64,000 nt of DNA from Areca catechu (taxonomy: Eukaryota; Streptophyta; Magnoliopsida; Arecales; Arecaceae): assembly GCA_021397845.1 (NCBI GenBank), contig CM038050.1, forward strand, positions 116,921,891 through 116,985,890, given 5' to 3'. Shown one piece after another: positions 23,726 through 33,820 of this stretch. The position numbers and the translations under genes are program-made. The notes beneath the pieces were generated by a model that searched no databases, had not been told where the DNA came from, and saw nothing but the letters and a program-made list of their open reading frames with translations. Within the stretch, counting starts at the first letter, position 1. Each line of letters opens with the position of its first letter.

Positions 23726-24024
23726 AATGACCGCAGGCCGAGGTTAAAGGCATTCCGAAGCATTTTTTCTCTCATTTCACCTCCCCACTCGAGCCGACAC
23801 ATATCCTAACTCCCTCAACATTGCTCCTTCCCTCCAATTTGTGCTCAAAACCCTTCGATTCTTCATTTGGGATGCTTTTTGGTTTGGATTGAGTGACATT
23901 ATGCCTTCCATTTCCACTTTGAACCCTAAAAACCCTAGGTTCTCATCCAAACTTGTTCAAATCCTTATTCTGTGTAATGGGATCCCGGAAACAAGTAGTC
24001 CATCACCCTCGACCATCAAATTAG

Positions 24025-25564
24025 GAAGAAGAGCGAAGAACCAAGGCCAAACACGAAGCTAGAGTTCCAGATCCACCTATACGATCCCTGTTTGTAGCTT
24101 CTAGCAAGATGAGCTCGAAGACGGTTATCGGAGGACACCATGTGGACTTCTGTTTCATCGACCAATAGCATTTTAGGATCGCTCAATGGATCAGAGATGC
24201 TGGTCTGACATCTTTCTGTTCTCTGAGCGAGAGATACTACCTAGGGCTCATACAAGAATTCTTCGGATCATTAGCCTGTGGGAGTGAAGGTTGGCTATCT
24301 CAGGTTAGAGGTAGGGATATCCCTGTTACTTTAGATATATTGAGCAGAGTGTGGGATATTTCTATGACTGGTTCAGTTATCGATAGTTTGATTGATAGAG
24401 TGAGTGGTCTCTAGTTTGTATTCGAGTCAGACATTTTGTCTGAGGGAGCAACTGTATCTGCTTCTCGTTTGTTTGCAGAGATGAGACTTCTACACCACAT
24501 TATCACCCGGATCCTTCTGTCGAAGACCGGATGTTTCGATTACATCACTGAGAGAGAGCTGCTCGTGATGGTCTCATTGGTACAGGACACACCTGTCTGC
24601 CTTCTAGTGCTCATGGTTCACCAGATGATGGAGGCTTCGAAGAGTTAGCAACTCTGCTTACCCTACGGGATGGGGTTGACATTGTTGTTTAAAGAGTATG
24701 GTGTTACATTTAAGGACGAGCCCTTCCGTATGCTCCTACATACTGATGTTTATGATATCAAGTCATTACATCAGATTGGTTATCACCTGTTCAGAAGCCA
24801 GTGGAGATGTAGAGTATCTGGTCAAGCCGACGATTGAGATGATGATGATGATGCAGAGGAGGAGCGCATTCTTTCTAGCGAGGCAGGACCTATAGAGGTA
24901 TCTCTTTCAAAGAGTCAGCCTGAGCGAGCAACGCAGCCAGGGACTGCTTCTCAGTCTTAGCCTACATCTTAGCCTCAGCCAGTTTAGTCGGATACTCTAG
25001 GAGGTTCAATGAGTTTGATGGATAGAGTCGCTCATGTGGAGACAAAGGTCATGACTATCAGGTAGTGACTTAACAATTTTGTTGCTGAGACCAGAGAGAG
25101 CCATAGAGGATTGAGTAATGGCATCTCAGCTATTATGACTGCACTATCCAGACCTTTTTCAGGGAGTATTCCAATTTCTAATATAGCTCCACATACTCCA
25201 GCACAAGTTGTTGATGATACACCTACCATCCATACGTCCTCTCCTATTCGAGAGCTAGGTTTTTACACACCTGGCTTTCAGTATCTTGATTCTGGTCATC
25301 TTTTGATCGTACACCACATCCGACAATTGTAGAGACTATCGCCCCGATCTGCTCTATTCCTACTGAGGATATAGCCTCCACCTCTTCTACTCCAGCTAGA
25401 GGTCGGACATATGCTCGACCAGAGAACGTGGTCGTCATACTCCTGCACAATCGACCAGGACCAATCTTCGTGATCTTAGATCGATGTGGCCCCGAGCTCG
25501 CTCTTTTACTAATACTGGACTGATTGAGATTGGATCTTCTGATGATAATGAGGATGAAGAATAG
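24025..25564 (+). pseudogene. Sirevirus third ORF, envelope-like protein relic
   Basis: After pol, a second coding block reads in largely one frame from about 24025: HHVDFCFID, RDAGLTSFCSLSERYYLG, IQEFFGSL, VTLDILSRVWDI, FDYITERELLVMVSLVQD, then LPYGMGLTLLFKEYGV and an acidic, Pro/Ser/Gln-rich tail ending IEIGSSDDNEDEE. The LPYGM.LT.LF...GV segment and position between RNase H and the 3' LTR match the 'envelope-like' third ORF of Sireviruses. Most interruptions are TAG where CAG is expected (e.g. SGL*, a run near 24955-24990); frameshifts also occur. I see no convincing transmembrane segment, so an envelope role is not shown. Confidence 0.75.
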
Positions 25565-26356
25565 GATCTTTGTATGTGTAGATAGTTTACTTTTATGCAT
25601 CTTTTGTATGTTAGATAGTTGCACAAATTCTGACTTAAATGAAATATTATGTTGTACTTCCTTCAAATGAATGAAATGCTTTAACTTTCCTTTAGCACAT
25701 CATTGTCTTTTGAATGGATGAATGAATTTTTATTGTACTTCAAGGCTACCTTTTTATGATAACAAAAAGGAGGAGTTATAAGACTAAGTATGAATGTGCA
25801 AGGGAGCAATTAGAGTAATAGTATATATAAATATATGCTTGAAAATTTGTCTTGTCATGTTTGACAATTCCTTTATGGAAATTTGAAAATTCTTTTGAAA
25901 ATTCAGTGGAGCTTGAATTGAAAAATCTTTACAAATTCCTTAAGTAAGGGGAAGCAATGTCTTCTTTATATTGAAAATCTATTTCAAATTGAATTTCATG
26001 TCAAATCTTTTCTTTAGATGTTTGAAACGATGTTTACAAACTCTTTTATGGATCATCAATTTAGGGGAGCCTACTTTATTGCTAAATTTTTGTCTCTCCT
26101 AAACATGTTTTCCTGTAGAGTATCATGATACATGAGTTTATATCTTATACATCCCAAAGCTTTGATACTCTTAATCATTAAAACAAGCTCTGATACTCTT
26201 AATCTTTATATCACTCTTGCTTTGATACATCTTTTCAATATTGCAATTACTTTGATACACCTATTGTATTTAGATCTTCACACCTTGAAAAATTCTTTTT
26301 AAGCTTTTTATGCAATTTATACTTAAATGTATTGTCATCATCAAAAAAGGAGAGAT
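25565..26356 (+). other. Sirevirus 3' noncoding region with multiple purine tracts
   Basis: No coding signal. Purine tracts: AACAAAAAGGAGGAG near 25763, AAGTAAGGGGAAGC near 25942, TTAGGGGAGCC near 26062, and the terminal CATCATCAAAAAAGGAGAGA directly before the LTR. Multiple polypurine tracts are a described feature of Sirevirus 3' regions. A short repeat TTTGATAC(TCTTAATC) recurs at 26160-26260. Confidence 0.7.
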
Positions 26357-27871
26357 TGTTAACTCCGTTATTGATTTTGATGATAAGCAAAATGCTTAAG
26401 TATAAGTTCAGTACTAATGATTTCTTTGAAGTGTATTTGTATAGAAAAAAGGTGCTCATCAATTTAATAAAGATTGTTTAATTAAAGAAGCCAAGTTTAG
26501 ATGAAAGATCTGCTCAAAGAAGACTTGGACAGTTAAAGTTTTCTTGAATGGATACTTGAGTGAAATATAAATTCGATTCAGCACAAATTCAGGTATTTTT
26601 ATGAAGATCTTAGTGAGGTGTTGACTCAAAGTGTCGACACATGATAGTGATGTATCGACTCAAGCTGGTATGCAAAAAAAGTTTCAGATGGCACGGCTGA
26701 AGTGTCAGCGCATGGACTTGAAGTGTCGACTCAAAGTGTCGATATATGGATTAGCTCATCACCTGAGATTTTTAAGTCACAGAACTTGCTGAAGTGAAGA
26801 ACTGCTGAAGTGTTGACACATGGATACGAAGTGTTGACTCAAAGTGTCGACTCACCTGAAGAAGTGTCGACACATCTTTGATTTTCAGAAAGCCAGATTG
26901 AAGATATTAAACTAGGTGTTGACTCAAGAAGTTCAAGTGTACTCATAGCCTGAAGTGTCGACACATGAAGTTTTGCGAACAGTAATGGCTAGTTTTTCAA
27001 ATGCAGAACTTGTTTCTTTTCACCCCGACAGCTAGATTTTGGTGTCTAACGGCTAGGAACCAGATTTAATGCCTTAGGAAGGTTTTACATGCTCCAAATC
27101 AAATCAAAATACAAGAGTTTGAAAAAGGAAGAACACAAGAGAAGAAAAGAGAGCATTCACTCCTATTCATTGAAGTTCAACCACTCTCAAGCAAAAGTAA
27201 GCCTCCAAGCATTCAAGAGCCTTCAAGAGCATTAAAGATCAACCTCTTGAGCGATCAAAAGGCTTTATCAAGTTCAAAAGCATCACACATAAGCTTCAAA
27301 GAGATACCCATTTTTTATTAGAAAGCTTATATTATTTCTCTTCTTTAAACTTTATTTGTTGTAAGGGTTCTTGGTTAGCCTATTGCAAAACCAAGAGAAG
27401 TTATTGGTGAGCCTTTGAAAACCAATTAGATTGGTTAGCCCGGAAAACAAGGAAAGTTGTGGTGAGCCTTAAAACCATTTAGATTCTTGGTTCGCCCAAA
27501 AAAATCACGTGAGGTTTTGACTTGTGTGCCTTGTGAAAACAAGTGGGTTTTGATTAGTGAGCCCGAAAAAACTAATCAGCTATAATCGATTGAGATTATA
27601 GTGAATTCCCAAGGAAATCTCGGAGAGTGGATGTAGGTGCATTGGATAGCACCCAACCACTATACTTCTTTGTGTTTTGGTTACTTGTATCCTTTACTTG
27701 CTCTTATATTTATTGCTCTATATTCTGCTGCACATTTTCTTAAGAGCATTACATTTGAATTCATTGTACCTTGATTAATTGTTGGTTTGGATTACATAAT
27801 ATTGCCTTGTATCAAGCAATTATTTTTAGAGATCCAATTCATCCCCCCTTTTGGGTTGCTTACTGGCAACA
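26357..27871 (+). mobile_element. 3' LTR of Sirevirus
   Basis: TGTTAACTCC to TGGCAACA, 1515 bp, then CCCTC. It aligns along its whole length with the 5' LTR but lacks some of the repeated motif units. Confidence 0.95.
26620..26965 (+). repeat. TGTCGACA(CATG) motif cluster, 3' LTR
   Basis: Copies include AGTGTCGACACATG at about 26631, TGTCGACTCAAAGTGTCG at about 26723, and copies near 26845, 26866 and 26957. It parallels the 5' LTR cluster with some units changed or lost. Confidence 0.85.
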
Positions 27872-27876
27872 CCCTC
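27872..27876 (+). repeat. Target-site duplication (right) of Sirevirus
   Basis: CCCTC directly after the LTR end CAACA; then copia C2 sequence resumes. Confidence 0.9.
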
Positions 27877-28690
27877 TTACTTCCATCCATGTTGAATCTC
27901 TTCAATATAGATAATTTAAGCATGCATACTTGGTTTGGTCTCCCACTTGAGACAAACCTTCTGGTTGTGATATATAGACTTCTTCTCAAGATATCCATTG
28001 AGAAAAGCAGTCTTTACATCCATTTTCCAGATTTCATAATCATAGGATGCTGCTATTGCAAGCAAAATCCTAATAGACTTGACCATTGCTACTGGTTAAA
28101 AGGTTTCAACAAAGTTAATACCATGCCTTTGTCTAAAACGTTTTGCCACTATCTTGGCCTTGTAGGTACTACTTTGCCATATGCTCTAATCTTCTATTGA
28201 AGACCCATTTACACCTTATTGGGTTTACTTTTTAGGTGGACTATCAAGGTCCAAACCTGATTGGAATACATGGAGTCCATTTCAGATTTCATGGCATTTA
28301 GCCATTTATCAGAGTCTTTACTCTCAATAGCTCCAAATAAGTTACAGGATCATCATCCTGAATGATACTAGCCTTATTGTCATTTCCAATGACAGCCATA
28401 TCTGAGAGGTGCACCTGTACCCTCTTTGACCTTCAGAGAGAAGGTGTGTGATGTGGTGTTCCTAGTCACCAAGAACATTTGGTTGAGGAATATCATTTGA
28501 GGACTCTTTAGGTTGTTGGTTTTGAACTCACTAATCCAAGTGTTGTTCTACTACTTCTTTCTTGGATAAATTCTTGCACCAAGAATGTAGCATATCTATT
28601 GACAAATATCTTTTATTCAATAGTATGATAAAAAGAGATATCCAATACCCTCTTTGGGATAACCAACTCTGTTGCCACCTATACCACCAT
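27877..28690 (-). pseudogene. pol: C2 pol relic, integrase tail and RT N-part
   Basis: Minus strand: GYPKEGIGYLF (near 28660), KWLNAMKSEMDSMYSNQVW, VAKRFRQRHGI, PVAMVKSIRILLAIAA, EIWKMDVKTAFLNGYLEKK, then PNQVCMLKLSI joined directly to LKRFNMDGSKR. In C1, KKSI and LKRFS are about 330 bp apart with the YVDD motif between them, so the RT active site has been deleted here. Several stops. The left end is at the Sirevirus insertion site; the right end breaks off near 28690 where GC-rich unrelated sequence begins. Confidence 0.8.
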
Positions 28691-29500
28691 GGCCTGTAGC
28701 TGGGGATGATCTTGAATGCTGACCTCGTCACTCGGGGAACCAATCGCGTGCTTGGACCTACAGAATAGAGGAGGCCTGGGCTGGGATCCCGACAGGGGCA
28801 CTCCAACATTCAAATCAGTGGCAACATAAGGAACAGACTCCCCTATGGGCTCCTTTGCTCGGACTCACACTTGGAGGAGGATATTTGGTTTGGGAAATAG
28901 AGGAGCTAGAGCGAGGGTGGTAGCGGTGGAGGAGAGCTCGAGCTTTATGGCTGTGTCTATCAGGACCCTTCCGACGAGTCCCCAGTAGCCCAGAGCGCTC
29001 AGCCTCTCGGTTGCTCTCCTGTGTGCTAGCTTTGGAGAATCCTTTTAGGCCTGGATCCATCCTAGCGGCTTACCTCGGGATCTTCTCCCTTTGCAAGTGC
29101 CAGAAGGTAATTGCCTTGCCGTGCTTTGTGCCATGTGCACAGGTATTTTTTCCATCCGTGATAAGGAGTTATGTTGCTGGCTCCGGCCTCCCTCCTTGTC
29201 GCTCCACAATGGGAAATTTGGCAGGGCCTCGATTGGGAGGCAGCCACACCCTAGATTTGAATCATCTAGGGAGATTTCCTCTTTTGGGTGATGCATACGG
29301 TCGGTTGTGAGTGCAGTCCTTGGCTAGGGTGCCCTTTCCTATCTAGTGTAAGTAGCAGCGGGAGTAATCATGGCATCCTAGGTGTTGCTCCTCCGTGGTC
29401 CTTGGGCGGTGATCCGCTGCCCAAGGGAGGTGGCACCGTGGGCTTTGGCTTCCGACAGCTGCACCTCCCCTTTGAATAGAGCTTGGCTCAAGGAGGGGGA
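28691..29500. other. GC-rich sequence, no recognised gene
   Basis: Overlapping open frames on both strands (81-99 codons) arise from high GC and show no family motif. It lies between the copia C2 break and the minisatellite and may be part of a Tat-type element's noncoding sequence, but nothing here proves it. Confidence 0.4.
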
Positions 29501-30130
29501 GCTCGACTTCGGCCGGGTTAGACTCAACCTCGAGGGAGTAGCCCGATGAAGGAGCTCGAAAAGAGCGGGAGCTCGACTTCGACCGGGATGGACTCAACCT
29601 CAAGGAAGCTGCCCAACGAAGGAGCTTGAAGAGAGTGAGAGCTCGACTTCTACCGGGATGGACTCGACCTCGAGGGAGCCACCCGACAAAGGAGCTCGAA
29701 GAGGGTGGGAACTCAACTTTGGCCTGGGCAGACTCGACCTTGAGGGAGCCACCCGGCGAAGGAGCTCGAGGAGAGCAGGAGCTCAACTTCTGTCGAGATG
29801 GACTCGACCTCAAAAGACCCACCCGGTGAAGGAGCTCGAAGGGAGTTGAAGCTCGACTTCAGTTGGGGTGGACTCGACCTTGATGGAGCCACTCAGCGAA
29901 GGAGCTTGAAGAGAGCGGGAGATCGACTTCAATCGGGGTGGACTCGACCTCGAGGGAATCGCTAGGTGAAGGAGGCCAAATAGAGTGGGAGCTTGACTTT
30001 GGTCAGGGTGGACTCAACCTTGAGGGAGCCACCTGGCAAAGGAGCTCAAAGAGAGCGGGAGTTCTACTTCGATCGAGGTGGACTCGACCTCGAGGGAGCA
30101 GCCTGGTAAAGAAGCTCAAAGAGGGGGTCT
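29501..30130 (+). repeat. Minisatellite: nine 70-bp units
   Basis: Units start at 29501, 29571, 29641, 29711, 29781, 29851, 29921, 29991 and 30061, each exactly 70 bp, beginning GCTCGACTTC or a near variant. They are conserved at GGACTCGACCT, GAGGGAGCC and GAAGGAGCTCGAAGAGAG. Units differ by substitutions only, with no indel. Because 70 is not a multiple of 3, coding use is unlikely. Tandem repeats of this type occur in noncoding parts of Tat/Ogre-type gypsy elements. Confidence 0.95.
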
Positions 30131-30880
30131 AACGTGGCAACTTCTTCCAACGCAGCATCTAACTGCATCTGATTGGATTTGACAGCGACTTTACATCAGC
30201 GATCCAGCCACATCATTTGACCCCCACTTCCAAGTTCTGTTGGCATGCGGTGCTCGGGGCGAAGGGACTAAATGTAGAGCTAATGTGGAAAGGTAGAAAT
30301 CGGGCACCATTAATACAATGATCATCGGTGCATTATGGAGCAAACCTCAAAGCAGATGCGGGGTGACACGTCGGCTTGTTCGAGAAAGCATTATGGCTAA
30401 TGCATAACTATTTTGGGTGAACCGAAGAGTCGCTCCTCGCCAATCTCGACATGTGGCACCAATCCAATGGTGGCAGTTCTATGCGGTATGGTTGCTATCT
30501 GGTCATTTCAAAAGGAATGGAAGTTTCTTAAGAATACCTCTTCTTTCGAATTCTTCATGCCCGCCGAAGGACTAAGCTTTCCTTCTTCTTCCCCACAACT
30601 GTCCTTTCCCATGAAGGTCGCCAGGTTCATCTTCTTCGGTCCTTCCTCCTTTCCGGTTGGGTAGAGTTCATCCCTAGGACCCCTTCAAACTTCATTCCTC
30701 TTCTTCTTCCCATGTTCTTTCATAGGATGGCCCCCTTAGGTCGTAGCCACCATCCTTCAAGCAATCACAATGAGGCAGGGTTTTCTCGATGGGGACTCCT
30801 TCCTCTGATGAGGAGGAGGAAGTTCCTCTCAAGGTTCGTAGAAGGCTTCACCACACTGAGATTGTCATAGGGGAGTCTAG
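30131..30880. other. Spacer between minisatellite and ORF relic; nothing recognised
   Basis: No motif of a known family on either strand. A pyrimidine-rich stretch at 30535-30720 resembles retrotransposon leader sequence. Confidence 0.35.
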
Positions 30881-31575
30881 GGATCATCTTTTTCCTCCTT
30901 TTCTTGAAGCCCCACCAAGCCTTCCTGTTCGACCAGTCCTGGTGACATCACTTCGATGATGACCAAGGAGGACCTTTTGATAATCCAGAAAGCCTTCATC
31001 ATCTTGGACTCCATCCGACTCTCGGTTCTATGACCGGGAGAATGGGTCACCTCCAGTGGCTCAGGTCGGATCACCCTCTACGAGGAATCCCTTGCAAGGG
31101 GTCTTCGCTTCCTTCTTCATCTTTTTTTCCTCTTTGTGCTGAGAAACTACCACCTCATCCCGGCTTAGCTAGTTTCAAATGCATTTAGGATGATCTTTTA
31201 TTTTATTGTCCTCTATCACTTCCATGGGATTGTGGCCCATTTTTCTTTATTCAAGGCCTTCTTCACCCTAAAGCACCACCTGACCAAGGATGGATGGTGG
31301 ATTCTCTCCTTGCTCGAAGGGCATTAGGTTTGAACTCCCTTCTTCCATCAAAGGGTGGAAGAGCAAGTATTTTTTGCCTTCATTCAAGGGGTCGACTGGG
31401 TCTAGAGCGATCCAGACCAGACTCCGAACCAGAACCCTAAGGTCGAAGTGGCTGATCGAGAGATCTATGACCATCTCATCTCTGACCAGATCCCTTCCCT
31501 TGAGGTTGTGCTATCAGAATAGAACCTGTTCGAGGTTGGGGCTAACCCAATTCGGGAGTTGGGTGAGTTCGGCTT
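30880..31575 (+). pseudogene. Relic of 'putative gypsy type transposon' ORF (PF04195-like)
   Basis: The frame through the ATG at 30959 reads MTKEDLLIIQKAFII, GRITLYEESLARGLRFLLH, LVSNAFRMIFYFIVLYHFHG, AFFTLKHH and DGWWILS. After a frameshift near 31310 it continues GIRFELPSSIKGWKSKYF. The succession 'YEE.L..GLR.PLHPF', 'QLVPNAWR', 'FF.L..H..GWWY' and 'LPSSIKGWK..FF' is characteristic of the extra ORF found in plant Tat-type gypsy elements (Pfam 'Putative gypsy type transposon'). Two internal stops (near 31031 and 31166). A TTTATTTTTCTGCAG at about 31587-31601 looks like a 3' splice site. The protein's function is unknown. Confidence 0.65.
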
Positions 31576-31972
31576 AAGCCTTCATTTATTTTTCTGCAGG
31601 TCTGTTCAGGCTCGAGACTGACCTTCTATCTTTTCTTCTTGCAAGCATGAAGTTTTCAATGGACCATCTCGTCGTGCTCTCCCAAAAGAGGAGTGCACTG
31701 ATGGGACTTCAGAGTCCCCATCGAAGAGGCCCTGGAACAAGCTTAGCACAGGACATGGGCCTGTTGTAGCCCCTGGCCATGTGGGAGGATGACCGAACAA
31801 ATCCCCGAACCACCGAGGTAGCAGGATCCACCTCCGGTCTAGGGGTCCGAAGTGAGCTCATGAGCTTGACCTGCTGCTACTGCTGCTGTTGTGGCTGCTA
31901 TGGCCCCACCTCCCGAAGTCATCGAGGTGGAGACAAGGGTTGAAGAAAGGAGGGAACCGACACTGGTTGTTG
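31576..31972 (+). other. Probable continuation of the PF04195-like ORF, heavily decayed
   Basis: Low-complexity coding-like sequence (PSRRALPKEE, SESPSKRPW, then PPPEVIEVETRVEERREP near 31900-31960) resembles the charged C-terminal part of these ORFs, with frameshifts. It stops at the LTR-like block. Confidence 0.4.
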
Positions 31973-32367
31973 CGGAATGACTCTAAGACTGCTAAACATG
32001 CATGGAAAATAGTAAAATAATGCTTTTATGATTTTTATAATTTTATTTGCAGGCTAGATTTCTAAAATAAAGTAAAAACTAGTGGAGAGACTAGCAGTGC
32101 AAAGAATCATCTGATCGCAGGCGAACTCATGCAAACTAATGAAATATCCAGGACTCGAGAGTTGAGAAACTCCCAGTTTAGGATAGTTTATCTTCATCAA
32201 AATCAGATAACAAGAGAAGGAAAGATTTCTTATAAGTCAGAGATTAAAATTCGAGGACAGAAAGGATCACTCGCACTTAATCGTAGCCTGGAAGAAGAAG
32301 CCTTGTTTCCCTTGAATCTGATGGCGGATCTTGGCGGTGTGAAGAGGAGTGAAAAGGTGGTGCGTAC

Positions 32368-32389
32368 ATGAAGAGTCGTGCCTCTTCAT
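32368..32389. repeat. Inverted repeat in LTR-like block (8-bp arms, 6-bp loop)
   Basis: ATGAAGAG-TCGTGC-CTCTTCAT, related to the C2 motif at 14778-14801. Confidence 0.8.
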
Positions 32390-32633
32390 ATGCGCGTGCA
32401 TAATAGAGGGCAGAGTCCTTTTGCCTCTGAAACTCTTCAAGCCTCATGTTACTTCGGATTAGAAAGGCTTCTCCCTATCTCAGAAACTAGTATTTGACAC
32501 ATGGCACAATGGGGATTGATCTGGTAAGTGAAAGAATATAGATATGACTCTCCATTCCCGAAGAGTCTTATCAGATATGATGTTTCATATCTGATAAGTG
32601 TTGTTGGGATGCATTTCAAGCCCCATTTGAGAT

Positions 32634-32641
32634 TATAAATA
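32634..32641 (+). promoter_or_regulatory. TATA box of LTR-like block
   Basis: TATAAATA followed by GGGGG, as in the C1 LTR. Confidence 0.55.
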
Positions 32642-33190
32642 GGGGGTATGGTGAAATGAGAAACACTACTTCTTCTTCTTCGATCTTCTGAGATCAGCGT
32701 TTTTATTTCTCTAGAGTTTGTCTGAGAGTCTTCCACTTTCTCCCTCCCTCCTTCCTATTTTAGGACAAGATTTGTCTTGTTAAGACAAGTTCTTCTACAC
32801 TAGGACAAGGCTTGGTTTTAGGACATAAGCCTGTAGGGTTCTTGAGGAGGGTAGTCCTAGAACCTAAAGTTGTTTATGATAGTGTCTTGAGTACCCTTCA
32901 GTAGGACAGCGTGTCCTACAATGGTCAATAGACCAAAGGCTGTCAAAGAGTTCCACTTCTCCAAGCAACATGAAGAGTTCCTTGGTTCGAGTTTCATGTG
33001 GATCACCGTTGGAGGGTTTGTGCTTGTGACCTTGTGGAAAAGTTAGGTTTCAGCGATCCAGGTATTTTTCTTGACTCTATTTATGACTCATTAGTTGATA
33101 TTGCACAAGGGATTCCTTGAAATTAGGGTTTTCTATACATGTTATATATGTTAGGGTATCATGCTATGAAATTTTGTTTTGAAAGTCAAT

Positions 33191-33780
33191 TCCACATGCT
33201 GCATGATCCCCGGCACCCTGGAAGAATTTCCATCAAGCTGCCCATCCATCAAGATGAAGCGCACAGTCTTCTTCTTGATGAGACTTGCCTCTGTGCGATC
33301 TTCTGGCAAGGTGCCATTGGTGATGTACCTGATATATCGGTCCATCCAATTGGGCTCCGAGGTAACCTACTAGACCTCCTTGGGAGCCTCATAGCTTGGA
33401 GTTTTTAGGTATTCAATGTGGGCGCACCCTAGTGATGAGTACGGTAGGGTCGCGAGCCTCGAGAGGGCATCGACGCGAGTGTTCTCTCCATGAGTGATGT
33501 GGGAGAGCTGAGATGCCGAAAGCCGGCCATTCTCGAGCGTACTTGTTCCAAGTACATCATTTTCTATGGGTCCCTTGCCTCGAATTCCCAAAAGACCTGT
33601 CCGGCCACCAGCTAGGAGTCGATGAAGAACTATAGGTTGGGTAAATCCAGTTCACAGGAGACCCTCAGTCTCGTGAGGAGTGCCTCGTATTCCACCTGAT
33701 TGTTTTGCTGCAAACCGTTAGCGGAGCACCCATTCGGCTACAACCCCATCACCATTAGCGAGGATGAGGCATGCTGATGC
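33191..33780 (-). pseudogene. pol: Tat-type Ty3/gypsy RNase H fragment
   Basis: Minus strand from the right end: NNQVEYEALLTRLRVSCEL, LVAGQVFWEFEARDP, then ENTRVDALSRLATLPYSSLG, HIEYLKTPSYEAP, WMDRYIRYITNGTLPEDRTE and FILMDGQL. The 'NNQAEYEAL..GL', 'N..ADALSRLA' and 'YLTDGTLP.D...A' successions typify RNase H to integrase linker regions of Tat-lineage elements. Stops near 33600-33620 and 33405. It ends at the LTR-like block; no RT or integrase core is present. Confidence 0.8.
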
Positions 33781-33820
33781 ACGTCTCTACGTACCGATTT
33801 AAAACCTTAAATCTACTACT

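Larger units (their letters stand above)
17133..27871 (+). mobile_element. Sirevirus (SIRE/Maximus-type Ty1/copia), complete but decayed
   Basis: A 10739-bp element with LTRs of 1516 and 1515 bp, TG...CA ends and a CCCTC target duplication. It has a primer site, Gag with coiled coil and knuckle, protease, integrase, RT, RNase H, an envelope-like third ORF, a 3' noncoding region with several purine tracts, and a final purine tract directly before the 3' LTR. These are diagnostic traits of Sireviruses. By eye the two LTRs differ by several percent over the first 280 bp, so the insertion is not recent. Numerous stops and frameshifts exist in all ORFs. It sits inside copia C2. Confidence 0.95.
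13769..28690 (-). mobile_element. Copia element C2 (inverted copy of C1 family), split by a Sirevirus
   Basis: Minus strand: integrase tail and RT (27877-28690), then the Sirevirus insertion, then RNase H (16347-17132) and the 3' LTR (13769-16346). Peptides align with C1 throughout; where the insertion cuts, C1 reads ESKRGYLP and C2 reads GSKRG on one side and GYLPMSQG on the other. The 5' part before FVGYPK is absent, as in C1, so both copies are truncated at similar points. An RT segment with YVDD is also deleted. Confidence 0.85.
31973..33190 (+). mobile_element. LTR-like block related to the C1/C2 copia LTRs
   Basis: It shares with the C1 LTR the segments TATAAATAGGG and GTGGATCACC(G/A)TTGGAGGGT, in the same order and near the 3' end. 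A hairpin ATGAAGAG...CTCTTCAT matches one in C2. A start TGTTGCGG near 31975 and an end ...TTCCACA near 33195 are guesses; no target duplication was found. Most likely a solo or truncated LTR. Confidence 0.5.

Noticed and set aside
24025..25564. Evidence for an infectious endogenous virus
   Set aside because: The ORF order, LTRs and purine tracts are those of a Sirevirus retrotransposon, and no membrane or fusion segment is visible.
28815..29310. Overlapping frames on both strands in GC-rich DNA as host exons
   Set aside because: No recognised motif, no splice pattern, retrotransposon sequence on both sides.
29343..29822. 159-codon minus-strand frame and several plus-strand frames of 60-67 codons
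   Set aside because: They run through the 70-bp minisatellite, whose units lack stops in several frames; a 70-bp period changes frame each unit.
29501..30130. CRISPR-like array
   Set aside because: Contiguous repeats with no spacers, in plant DNA.
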